IMG/VR virus record: IMGVR_UViG_3300036787_000274
Location: 1-23,023 of that record
From: a virus
Reading direction: 5' to 3' (one strand)
DNA length: 23,023 bases
Shown here: one piece after another, positions 14,311 to 22,700 of the stretch
How positions within the stretch are numbered: the stretch's first letter is position 1
Layout of the letters: every line of letters starts with the position of its first letter
Program-made: the position numbers and the translations under genes
The notes under the pieces: model-generated
Told to the model about the DNA's origin: nothing
Seen by the model: the letters and a program-made list of their open reading frames with translations, nothing else
The model's database searches: none

Positions 14311-14400
14311 CTAAAGGTTCACTAAACTTTTCCGCCCGTTTGGGAGCCACTAAAGGTTCACTAAAGCCGGGTCCGCCCTAAAGGTTCACTAAACGTTTTC
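14311..14400 (+). repeat. Three right-end terminal repeats (candidate arm sites)
   Basis: CTAAAGGTTCACTAAA occurs exactly three times, at 14311-14326, 14350-14365 and 14378-14393. The third extends with CGTTTT and then matches the left-end copy at 457-478. Each repeat holds two CTAAA half-sites 11 bp apart. They lie 120-210 bp inside attR and just upstream of the promoter inferred for the integrase. The design matches arm-type integrase sites, where a single protein may both recombine and autoregulate. Confidence 0.7.
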
Positions 14401-14434
14401 TTTTACCTATTTATAGCTAGATAGCGGAAATAGC

Positions 14435-14497
14435 TTTACTTTATAGGGATTTAGGCGTATAAATGGAAATAGGTTTTAATACCTAGACATAACTATG
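14435..14497 (+). promoter_or_regulatory. Promoter and start codon of the integrase in the circular form
   Basis: The -35 TTTACT (14435-14440), 17-base spacer and -10 TATAAA (14458-14463) form a good promoter in AT-rich DNA. ATG 14495 opens a frame (MNNDLDTPKIGSSPTSGA) that passes through the 27-bp core in the same phase as the integrase frame at 394-420: codon 14522-14524 corresponds to 393-395. After excision, 14522 is followed by the core and then 421 onward, giving one uninterrupted integrase of about 488 residues. In the integrated state the frame meets TAA at 14558-14560. A weak hairpin TAGGT/ACCTA (14470-14474 with 14481-14485) lies in the leader. Confidence 0.7.
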
Positions 14498-14522
14498 AAT
14501 AACGACCTAGATACCCCTAAAA

Positions 14523-14549
14523 TAGGTTCGAGCCCTACCTCTGGAGCCA
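14523..14549 (+). repeat. attR core (27-bp direct repeat, right copy)
   Basis: Exact copy of the tRNA-Asn 3' end at 394-420. No tRNA 5' half is present here, so this copy is a by-product of integration and marks the right end of the element. Host-side sequence begins at 14550. Confidence 0.92.
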
Positions 14550-14603
14550 ATTTCCTTTAAACCCGAACTTATTTCACCACTTTTGTAACCCTCTGGAATC
14601 AAG

Positions 14604-15449
14604 TCATTTGGGCAGCAGACTCAGCAGCTTTGCCTTTACGAAGGCCCCAGCCTTCTGCGGATCGTATTCGGCGCCGACGCGGAGGAGTTGATCCATGTCG
14701 GAGCAGAAGCCGCGGTCAGCAAGGTGCGACTCCAGGATCTCCACGAACTCTGCGCGTCCTGCCGAGCTGCGTTCCTGCTGGAGGTAATGCTGGAACGACT
14801 CGATAATTGCGGCGGGATCGACTCGTGGACGGGCCAGCGTCAGCGCCCAATATAAATCAAAGAGGTCTCGTCCTCGCCTGCGCTGGAACAGTGCGCGCAT
14901 CTTGGTGCCGAGCATCTCGTGGATGTCGTAGCCATTGATCAGCGCCTTGACCGTCGCATCCCGGAATGCGAACTCGAAGGGAATCTCCACGATGGGGCGA
15001 TGCGGTGTGCGCTCGGTCATGTTTGCCTCGACCACAATGTCCAGCGTCGTCCCAGGCTCGCTGATTGATGAAAGGGAGTACGTCATCCGCAACACCCGGG
15101 AAGGTTTCACGGAATTGCGGACTGCCAGAGTGATGGCGCCCCATGCCGAGGTCTTCGGTGTGCCCAGCACATCACTCAAGACCCGCCGGATGGCCCTGCG
15201 GATGTGGTCTTCCGGCCTGTCCCCAAACACAACCAGGTCAATGTCCTCGCTATAACGTGAAGGAGGTGCAAGATGAACCTTGTGCAGCAGCGTGCCGCCG
15301 CTCATGGCGATTTGGCTGCGAAGGAATCGGTCGTTGAACAGCGCCTGCATCGCGCGGCACAGGAGTAGATCTTGCTCGACCTGGCGTTGGCTGGGCCACG
15401 GAACAAGGGCTTGATGGGCGAGGACGTCCCGGCGGGTGAGAGGAGTCAT
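14604..15449 (-). CDS. abiEii: AbiEii/AbiGii-type nucleotidyltransferase toxin
   Basis: The 281-residue protein starts at ATG 15449, overlapping the stop of the upstream gene by 4 bases. It has the family signature: SGGTLLHKVH (50-59), SRYSEDIDLVVF (64-75, with Ser67, Asp69 and Asp71 in the nucleotidyltransferase core), TLDIVVEANM (135-144) and GTKMRALFQRRRGRDLFDLY (181-200). AbiEii-like toxins transfer nucleotides, in studied relatives to tRNA, and halt growth; with AbiEi they give abortive infection. All motifs look intact. It lies just outside attR, so it belongs to host-side or older acquired DNA, and is the last gene of a leftward defence cluster. Confidence 0.88.
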   Translation of the reverse strand: MTPLTRRDVLAHQALVPWPSQRQVEQDLLLCRAMQALFNDRFLRSQIAMSGGTLLHKVHLAPPSRYSEDIDLVVFGDRPEDHIRRAIRRVLSDVLGTPKTSAWGAITLAVRNSVKPSRVLRMTYSLSSISEPGTTLDIVVEANMTERTPHRPIVEIPFEFAFRDATVKALINGYDIHEMLGTKMRALFQRRRGRDLFDLYWALTLARPRVDPAAIIESFQHYLQQERSSAGRAEFVEILESHLADRGFCSDMDQLLRVGAEYDPQKAGAFVKAKLLSLLPK

Positions 15450-16261
15450 AGTCCAGATTCACCCGAGTTGTTGAGAATCCGCCAGCGTGCGATCACGGGT
15501 GCGGTGGTTAGGTTGGCCTTCGTTGGGACGAGCGGGATTAAAGGAAGCGGCGACGGGAGCCAGTCCTGAATGGCTTCGACCAGCTTCGCGCTGCCGGTCC
15601 TCTCGATAATATATCCGAGTCTTTGCGCGGTGCTCGTCTCGTTTTCGGCTTCCAGCACACGTTTCATGTCGGGAACACGCATGAGCGGCAGCAGCGGGGA
15701 GAGTGTCTCAACCGCACGCCCGATTCCCCCCGTCCGCGATGCATACCGGACCAGGTCGAACGCCGTCGCCTCGGGCGTGCTGACCCGCAGCGGCGCATAG
15801 GCGTTCGTCAGGGGCTGTGTTGGGGTTCGCTCAATACCGCGTTTGACAAAGAACCGGACCTGGAGACGGCCTATTGTGATCTGCCGCCGTGGACTGTCGG
15901 TCATTACCTGCGTCACCTGGAGAGCTTGGGAAGTGGAGCCGTAAGTCCCAGCAGCCGATTGAAGTGCCAGATAGTAGGGATGGCCCAGCCAGTTGAAGTA
16001 GTCATCGAGCCACCACGCAACGGGGGGAGCACCCATGGCGATGTGCTCCGGGCCGACGATCAGGAAGAACTGGTGCATTCGCGAGACTCGAACTACCCGA
16101 TTGCCAAGTCGCAGCAACTGGTTTCTTGCCGCCGTCACCGACAACCCCGTTTCCTTGACCAGATTCGGCAGCGGAAAGGCTACGTGACCAGAGGCCAACC
16201 TCCTGTGAACGAATGCTGCTGCTGCTCCTGAGCGTCGGGGTTTTTCGGTGTTTCCTTTCAT
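15446..16261 (-). CDS. abiEi: AbiEi-type antitoxin / transcriptional regulator
   Basis: The 271-residue protein is read from ATG 16261; the frame is open much further upstream, but that part overlaps the neighbouring gene antisense-like and lies before the promoter. An alternative ATG at 16288 is possible. Residues about 10-60 form a winged HTH (FVHRRLASGHVAFPLPNL, then VKETGLSVTAARNQLLRLG). The remainder fits AbiEi: a stretch with AWWLDDYFNWLGHPYYLALQ (about 75-95) and PEATAFDLVRYASRTGGIGR near two thirds. AbiEi neutralises the toxin indirectly and represses its own operon. The 4-base overlap with the toxin start confirms the pair. Confidence 0.85.
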   Translation of the reverse strand: MKGNTEKPRRSGAAAAFVHRRLASGHVAFPLPNLVKETGLSVTAARNQLLRLGNRVVRVSRMHQFFLIVGPEHIAMGAPPVAWWLDDYFNWLGHPYYLALQSAAGTYGSTSQALQVTQVMTDSPRRQITIGRLQVRFFVKRGIERTPTQPLTNAYAPLRVSTPEATAFDLVRYASRTGGIGRAVETLSPLLPLMRVPDMKRVLEAENETSTAQRLGYIIERTGSAKLVEAIQDWLPSPLPLIPLVPTKANLTTAPVIARWRILNNSGESGL

Positions 16262-16275
16262 ATTTTCGTTTGCGC

Positions 16276-16304
16276 ATTGTAGCGTCATACGCTTCAAGTT
16301 GCAA
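16276..16304 (-). promoter_or_regulatory. Promoter of the AbiE operon
   Basis: On the minus strand, -35 TTGCAA (16299-16304), a 17-base spacer and -10 TACAAT (16276-16281) form a near-consensus promoter. Initiation near 16269 leaves only about 8 bases before ATG 16261, which supports that start and suggests a nearly leaderless message. AbiEi probably represses here. Confidence 0.65.
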
Positions 16305-16370
16305 ACACAATTAGAATCCGCTCCCTTTGCAAAATGGACCGCCCCGAAGACGGCACGGTTCGTGAGAAAC

Positions 16371-19238
16371 CTATTTTCTCCGTCGGTGAGACATGGCGCG
16401 GAGAATGGTATCCAACACCCCATCCAGATGTTTGCCGACATCCTCCGCCAGGAAACGCAACACGAAGCAGCCGTTTTCCTGCAGCAGAGCATCCTTCCTC
16501 CGGTCGCGGCGGTAGGCCTCCAGATCTGCCAAATGCTGTGGCCCGTCCAGTTCGACCGCCACATGCGCTTCGGCGCAATACAAGTCAACTTCCATCATTC
16601 CTTCGCCATCAAACGGGATTGGCAGCCGCACATTTAAACGGAAGCGACCAGTGGTTTCCGGCAATGTTTCCAGTCGGCGGTACAGAAATGCTTCACTCGC
16701 GCTTCTGGCCCGATCAACTCCCTCGGTATCGTCAGAAAGGCGGCGGGCGGCATGAACAAAGAGATTCGCCAGGGGAGTGTCCACCCCATCGCGCACGAGC
16801 CGACGCACGCTTGCGGCGTAATCCCTTTTCCATTCTGGATCAACCGGCAGCGGAACATCCGCCGGCCACCCGGCCACGGCGCTCCCGGGCAACAGGATTG
16901 TGTAGCCGACCGCCTCGTATCCCTGGCATCGGCGGTCGAACATATTTGCCAGCATGGGTACGTTGAGATCGGCGTAATCATAAACGCGCACTTCGTGTTT
17001 GCCATCATGCAGCCGGTGCAAACGACCGACATACTGAGCGATGGTCCCCCGCCATGACACCGGTAACGCCAGAAACAGTGTGTCCAGTCGCGGATCGTCG
17101 AAGCCTTCGCCAATATATTTTCCTGTGGCCAGAAGCACGCGCTGGGCATCTGGAGGGCCCGCCGCCATTTGCGCGGTCGCGAGCCGCAACGCTTTCTTCC
17201 CCATGCCGCCCTGGAGTATCGTCAAACAAGAAATTTTGCCGGATAGATATCGGGCTAATTGCTGCAGATGCTCCTTGCGTTCAGTTAGCAAAAGTGGTGA
17301 ACGCCCTTCCCGCACTGCGACCACAACATCATCACAAATCAATTGGTTGCGGGCGGAATCGCCGGCCAACGCTTCGTAAAGACGGTGAAACTCGACTCTC
17401 TGATCGGCGCTCGAGAAATTCGGGGCACGGAAATTGGTGGGACGGACGATTACCGTGTGGCGGAATGGGCGGCCCGCAGCCTGTTGTTTCGCATCAACGC
17501 GATAACGCACCGGTCCGCACTGCATAAAGATGATCGGGTGATGCCCGTCCTTGCGAGTCACCGTCGCAGACAGGCCGGTTATGTATTTCACTTTGGCACG
17601 CCGCGCGACGAGTTCGAAACTCCTGGCGGACAAATGGTGGCACTCGTCCACGACCAGATGGCCGTAATTCGCCACCAGGTCGTTCACGACACCCTTGCGA
17701 ACCAAGCTTTGGATGATAGCGACATCAATTGTCCCGGTCGGTTTCCTGCGCCCGCCTCCTATGCGTCCAATGGCCCTTTCGGGCAGTTTAAGAAATGCAG
17801 ACAAACGCTCGACCCATTGCTCAAGCAACTGCTGCCGGTGAACCAGCACAAGTGTATTTACACCGCGCTGGGCGATCAGCCATGCGGCGAGAACGGTCTT
17901 CCCGAAGGCGGTGGTTGCCGACAGAACGCCCGTGTCGTGCGCGAGCATTGCGTTCGCAGCCCTCTGCTGTTCCGGGCGCAACTCGCCTTTGAAAGAGACG
18001 GCTATGGGACTGCCGCCAAAACGCTGATCGCGCAAAACCGACTTGATCTTCAGACGATCAAGCAGTGCCTGCACATCTTCCAGGCAGCCGCGGGGCAACG
18101 CGATGTGCTGCGGATGGTCGTCGGCGCAATCGATGATGCGCGGCTTGTCGTATGTTGGCAGACGCATGGCCTGCGCTCGATAGAATTCTGGATTCTGAAA
18201 CGCGGCCACCCGGAGAAGGCGGTTGCGCAACGCGGGAGCTAAATTCTGCTTTGCGATATAAATCTGGTCACCCAGGACCAGATCCAGACTCTCCGGCAAC
18301 GCTTCAAGAATCGGAGGTTCCTTCCGCCGCCGTGACGGCGGAGCAGTCCAGGGTGAGTCATCGTCCCCTTCCATCGTCAGCACGGCGCGCACACCGATTA
18401 TTCTCCCCCTGTTCTCCGCGTCCCGCACGACAGCTTCAGCTTGTGTCCTGCTTATCCGCCGCAATGATGCCAGAAACTCCCACTGATCCACGTACGGTTC
18501 CAGTCGCTCATCCAGAAAGACGCTGTTGCCATGGGTTCGCGGCTGTTTTTGCAGTGGTAGTGCGATGAGGTTTCCAAAGCCTCCTTTGGGCAATGTGTCC
18601 TGGTTCGGGAAGAACCGGTCATAGGACCGAAGGCCGATATCAGGGCGTCCTTCCATTGTTTCGGTTAGAAGGTACGATCCAAGATTGCGGGCCAGACGCG
18701 CCGGAAGCGCTTCTTCAAAGAAGAACCAGACATGCGCACCATTGCCGGATCGCGATCGTTCTAAAGCTGCCGGTAATTCCAGCCTTCGGCACGTTTGGAG
18801 AAATGCGCCAGCATCCTCTCGCCAGTCCTGCCGGTCGAAATCAACCGCCAGAAAATGACAGCACTCGTCCCGAAGCATGGGATAGACTCCGATGACAAAG
18901 TCGCGACCCCGATCATCACTTCCCGAAAGGTGCCAGCGAACAATCTCATCGGTCACAGCGAGGAGGCGACGATTCAGGCAGTCTGCGCACTTGATTCTCG
19001 GCTTCTCACAGACGCCTCGCACCCATTCATTCGCGCAGGCCGGTTGGTAACCCGCCCTCCCCGTCTTTCGACTTTCAAAGCGAACCGGATAAACATCCTC
19101 ACGCCCGCGAAATAGGGATCGGAATAGCGCGATTTTGGCGGCAGGCGATGAACCTTGGGTGACCGTTCCGTCTGCTGGATGAGGCAGGACCACCGCGGTC
19201 GAATCGGCGGATTCACTGTGCGAAACCTTCTCTGTCAC
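16371..19238 (-). CDS. TOTE-type conflict protein: AEP primase, SF2 helicase, DUF559 nuclease
   Basis: A 955-residue fusion from GTG 19238; no Met lies near the N-terminus, so GTG is the likely start. The archaeo-eukaryotic primase domain (about 35-260) has the catalytic AVDFD (Asp133, Asp135), RSRSGNGAHVWFFFEE (161-176, His169) and an acidic SYDRFF (Asp207). The helicase (about 415-745) has Walker A ATTAFGKT (441-448), DECH (531-534), GLSATVTRKDG, and motif VI QYVGRLHRLH (736-745). The C-terminal domain (about 870-940) is DUF559/Vsr-like: MMEVDLYCAE (Asp885) and VELDGPQH (Glu896, Asp898). This is the known TOTE conflict-system architecture, thought to act on foreign DNA. All active sites look intact. 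Confidence 0.88.
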   Translation of the reverse strand: MTEKVSHSESADSTAVVLPHPADGTVTQGSSPAAKIALFRSLFRGREDVYPVRFESRKTGRAGYQPACANEWVRGVCEKPRIKCADCLNRRLLAVTDEIVRWHLSGSDDRGRDFVIGVYPMLRDECCHFLAVDFDRQDWREDAGAFLQTCRRLELPAALERSRSGNGAHVWFFFEEALPARLARNLGSYLLTETMEGRPDIGLRSYDRFFPNQDTLPKGGFGNLIALPLQKQPRTHGNSVFLDERLEPYVDQWEFLASLRRISRTQAEAVVRDAENRGRIIGVRAVLTMEGDDDSPWTAPPSRRRKEPPILEALPESLDLVLGDQIYIAKQNLAPALRNRLLRVAAFQNPEFYRAQAMRLPTYDKPRIIDCADDHPQHIALPRGCLEDVQALLDRLKIKSVLRDQRFGGSPIAVSFKGELRPEQQRAANAMLAHDTGVLSATTAFGKTVLAAWLIAQRGVNTLVLVHRQQLLEQWVERLSAFLKLPERAIGRIGGGRRKPTGTIDVAIIQSLVRKGVVNDLVANYGHLVVDECHHLSARSFELVARRAKVKYITGLSATVTRKDGHHPIIFMQCGPVRYRVDAKQQAAGRPFRHTVIVRPTNFRAPNFSSADQRVEFHRLYEALAGDSARNQLICDDVVVAVREGRSPLLLTERKEHLQQLARYLSGKISCLTILQGGMGKKALRLATAQMAAGPPDAQRVLLATGKYIGEGFDDPRLDTLFLALPVSWRGTIAQYVGRLHRLHDGKHEVRVYDYADLNVPMLANMFDRRCQGYEAVGYTILLPGSAVAGWPADVPLPVDPEWKRDYAASVRRLVRDGVDTPLANLFVHAARRLSDDTEGVDRARSASEAFLYRRLETLPETTGRFRLNVRLPIPFDGEGMMEVDLYCAEAHVAVELDGPQHLADLEAYRRDRRKDALLQENGCFVLRFLAEDVGKHLDGVLDTILRAMSHRRRK

Positions 19239-19244
19239 ACACAG

Positions 19245-19273
19245 ACTTTAGTGTGAACGCCCAGTTTTGTCGA
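19245..19273 (-). promoter_or_regulatory. Putative promoter of the TOTE-type gene
   Basis: On the minus strand, -35 TCGACA (19268-19273) and -10 TAAAGT (19245-19250) are 17 bases apart, putting initiation about at GTG 19238, which would make a leaderless message. A short inverted pair CACAC/GTGTG spans the -10 and start region and may be an operator. The promoter lies over the 3' end of the upstream ATPase remnant. Confidence 0.45.
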
Positions 19274-19403
19274 TTGCGAGGAGAACCCGTGATAAATTTT
19301 TGAATCCCACAACCTCGATTTTCTCATCCAGAGGATAGTCTCTCTCGCCAGGGTAAATGACATAAAGTTTTGCGAGGCCCAAGTCACGGACAGCACTCAT
19401 CAT
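19248..19403 (-). pseudogene. C-terminal remnant of an AAA ATPase (DUF4143-like)
   Basis: A 51-residue frame from ATG 19403 to the stop at 19248-19250, too short for a gene of its own. It contains AKLYVIYPGERDYPLDEKIE and then VVGFKNLSRVL. The pattern L.V(I/V)YPG...Y.L.EKI.V......L is typical of the extreme C-terminus of ATPases with a DUF4143 domain. The N-terminal ATPase part is missing; upstream DNA does not continue the frame. It marks a deletion or insertion junction next to the TOTE-type gene. Confidence 0.5.
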
Positions 19404-19793
19404 CGAGTTTGTTCAATGAACTGGACTATGTTGAAGCGGAGGCCGCGAAAGCAGCCGAGACTCACGCGACAGATGAATTGTTAGGGCCATTCTATCGCTG
19501 GATTTTCGAGATCGAGCAAAGAAACAGGTTGATGAACAGGATGCGTAGTGAATCAGAGATGGCAGCTTTCGATTGATTTGACACAGCGATACGAAAAATG
19601 GAACCGGAGGAGATTCTCCCGGCTCCTGACGGGTCTTCAGCAACGAATGGTGCTTCTTTGCCAAAAAAGGTGAGGGCTGCCACCCCACCTCAACTTAACC
19701 TTGTTTAAAGGTCGTCGGCTGTCGGCATCCCCGATTGAACCTCGCCGCCCGAAATGGCCGGTTCTTTGACGCACGATCCCGAAATTTGCAAAC
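19404..19793. other. Gap between the ATPase remnant and the oxidoreductase gene
   Basis: This 390-bp gap holds at most one weak rightward frame ending at 19576, with helical-looking sequence (DYVEAEAAKAAETHATDELL, then GPFYRWIFEIEQRNRLMNRM), which has no convincing start and may be a gene fragment. Nothing else coding is seen. A candidate -35 TTGACG lies at 19766-19771 without a good -10 before ATG 19794. The break in colinearity suggests past rearrangement here. Confidence 0.35.
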
Positions 19794-22700
19794 ATGAGCA
19801 CAAGACAAAAACTGACTCTGGACGGCAATGAAGCCGTCGCCCACGTCGCCTACCGCCTGAACGAGGTGATGGCCATCTACCCCATCACGCCGTCGTCAAC
19901 GATGGCCGAGTTCTGCGATCAGTGGGCGTCCGAACACAAGAACAACCTCTGGGGCACCATCCCTTCCGTGGTGACGCTGCAAAGCGAGGGCGGCGCGGCC
20001 GGCAGCGTGCATGGCGCGTTGCAGACCGGCTCCCTGGCCACCACCTTCACCGCCTCCCAAGGCCTACTGTTGATGATCCCCAACATGTTCAAAATCGCAG
20101 GGGAATTGCTGCCCGCCGTTTTTCACGTCACCGCCCGCGCCGTGGCCGCCCACGCGCTCTCCATTTTCGGCGATCACAGCGACGTGATGGCCGTGCGATC
20201 GACAGGCTGGGCCATGCTGGCCTCGGCCAGCGTGCAGGAGGCCACCGACTTTGCCCTGATCGCCCAGGCCGCGACGCTGCGTTCGCGGATTCCCTTCGTG
20301 CATTTCTTCGATGGCTTCCGCACCTCGCACGAGGTGCAGAAGATCGAGATGCTGACGGAAGCGGATCTGCGGGCGCTCATCAGCGACGAACTCATCGCCG
20401 CCCACCGCGCGCGGGCGATGTCCCCGGACCGGCCCGTGCTGCGCGGCACGGCGCAGAATCCGGACGCCTATTTCCAGGCGCGCGAGGCGTGCAACCCGTT
20501 CTATGCGGCGTGTCCCGGGATCGTGCAGGACGTCATGAACCAGTTTGCCAAAGTGGTGGGCCGCACCTACGAACCTTACCAATACGTCGGAGCGCCCGAC
20601 GCCGACCGCATCATTGTGCTGATGGGATCCGGCTGCGAAACCGCACACGAGACCGCCGATTACCTCATCAAACGGGGCGAACGCGTGGGCGTGTTGAAAG
20701 TCCGGCTGTATCGTCCGTTTGACGTGCGGAAGTTCGTCGAGGCGCTGCCCTCCAGCGTGAAGTCCCTCGCCGTGCTCGATCGGACCAAGGAACCCGGGGC
20801 GACCGGCGAGCCGCTTTACCAGGACGTCATCACCGCGGTGGCGGAGGCCTTGATGACTGGCATCGGCCGGTTGAAAATGATGCCCCGCATCGTCGGCGGC
20901 CGTTACGGGCTGTCTTCCAAAGAATTTACGCCGGCCATGGTCAAGGCCGTGTTCGACAACCTCGCTCAGGCGCAGCCGAAGAATCATTTCACCGTGGGGA
21001 TATCGGACGACGTCTCGAACACCAGCCTGCCGGTGGATTCGGAGTTTTCCACGGAACCGGACAGCGTCATTCGCGCTCTGTTCTACGGGCTGGGCGCCGA
21101 CGGCACGGTAGGCGCAAACAAGAATTCCATCAAGATCATCGGCGAAGGAACGGACAATTACGCGCAGGGATATTTCGTCTATGACTCCAAGAAGTCCGGG
21201 AGCATGACCGTCTCGCACCTCCGCTTCGGGCCGGAGCCGATCCGTTCGACCTATCTGGTCAGCCGCGCCAATTTCGTGGCCTGCCATCTGCCGGCGTTCC
21301 TCGAGAAATACGACATGACCAAACCGCTGGTTCCCGGCGGAACGTTCCTGCTGAACACGCCCTATTCCAAGGACGAGGTCTGGTCCAAGCTGCCGACGCC
21401 GCTGCAGGAGTCGCTCATCGCGAAGAAGGCGAATTTCTATGTCATCGACGCGAGCAAAGTGGCGCGGGACAGCGGCATGGGTGGGCGCATCAACACGATC
21501 ATGCAGGTGTGTTTCTTCGCGTTGTCCGGCGTGCTCTCCCGCGAGAAGGCCATCGAGGCCATCAAGTATTCCATCAAGAAGACCTATGGCAAGAAAGGCG
21601 AGGAGGTCGTGGCCATGAACCTTAAGGCGGTGGACAACACGCTCGAGCATTTGCACCAGGTTCCCCTCTCGCAACGCGCGAACGGCACCGGCGGCCTGCT
21701 GCCCCCGGTCACGCCGAATGCCCCGAGATTTGTGAAGGAAGTCCTCGGCCGCCTCGCCGCCGGCGAAGGCGACGATTTGCCGGTCAGCGTGTTTCCCTGC
21801 GATGGCACGTTCCCGACCGCCACCGCGCAATACGAAAAGCGCAATCTCGCGCAGGATATCCCTGTCTGGGACGAAAAAATCTGCATCCAATGTTTGAAGT
21901 GCGTGGCGATCTGCCCGCATGCGACCATCCGGGCGAAAGTCTATGAACCCGGCGCGCTGGACGGCGCGCCGGCGGGATTCAAGCGCACCGACGCCCGTGT
22001 GCCCGAGTTCAAAGGCATGAAATTCACATTGCAGGTCGCCGCGGAGGATTGCACCGGATGCGCGCTGTGCGTGGACGTCTGCCCCGCGCGCAACAAGGCC
22101 GAGGCCAAACTCAAAGCCATCAACATGCAGCCGCAAGCGCCCCTGCGCGCGCAGGAGAGCGCGAACTGGGATTTCTTCCTCGCGCTGCCCGAGTCGGACC
22201 GGCGCAAACTCAAGACCACGCAACTGCGCCAGCAGCAGCTCATGCGGCCCCTGTTCGAGTTCAGCGGCGCGTGCGCGGGTTGCGGCGAGACTCCCTACAT
22301 AAAGATGCTGTCGCAGTTGTTCGGCGACCGCGCGGTCATCGCAAACGCCACGGGTTGCTCCTCCATTTACAGCGGCAATCTCCCCACCACGCCGTATTGC
22401 GTGGACAAAGGCGGCCGCGGCCCCGCCTGGTGCAACTCGCTCTTCGAAGACAACGCCGAGTTTGGCCTGGGCTTCCGCGTTTCCATCGATAAACAACGTG
22501 AGTTCGCCGGCGAACTCCTGGCGAAACTCGCGCCCCAACTGGGCGACGACCTCGCCAGCGGCATCCTCCACGCCTCGCAGACGGACGAAACCGGCATTCA
22601 CGAACAGCGTGAACGCGTGGCCGCTCTCAAGCAGAAACTTGCCAAGTTGGACGCGCCCGAAGCCAAGCTGCTGTTGTCCGTCGCCGACACGCTCGTCCGC

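Larger units (their letters stand above)
394..14549. mobile_element. Integrated satellite-like element (14.1 kb) in tRNA-Asn
   Basis: The element is bounded by an exact 27-bp direct repeat (394-420 and 14523-14549) corresponding to the tRNA-Asn 3' end, so one unit is 14,129 bp. It has an integrase next to the tRNA, an excisionase-like protein, a helicase/RepA-like ATPase with an adjacent iteron array, two terminase small subunits, a complete terminase large subunit, and an oppositely oriented cargo block including a superinfection-immunity protein. Most + strand genes overlap by ATGA or GTGA or lie a few bases apart, suggesting one or two long operons. I see no portal, capsid, tail or lysis gene. 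Size and content fit a phage satellite with its own terminase; a decayed prophage is the alternative. Confidence 0.85.

Noticed and set aside
394-14549. Reverse transcriptase, retron, diversity-generating or transposase genes in the element
   Set aside because: No YxDD motif, variable/template repeat pair or transposase signature is visible in any frame.
16262-16588. N-terminal extension of the AbiEi frame
   Set aside because: It is Cys/Trp/Met-rich, overlaps the end of the neighbouring gene in another frame and precedes the strong promoter at 16276-16304.
17343-18242. A 299-residue + strand frame opposite the TOTE-type gene
   Set aside because: Antisense to intact helicase motifs; no domain.
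14550-19238. AbiE and TOTE-type genes as cargo of the tRNA-Asn element
   Set aside because: They lie beyond the exact 27-bp right repeat, and I found no third copy of the repeat to their right.
19922-20722. A 266-residue + strand frame inside the oxidoreductase gene
   Set aside because: It is out of frame with the oxidoreductase and is Arg/Gly/Pro-rich low-information sequence.
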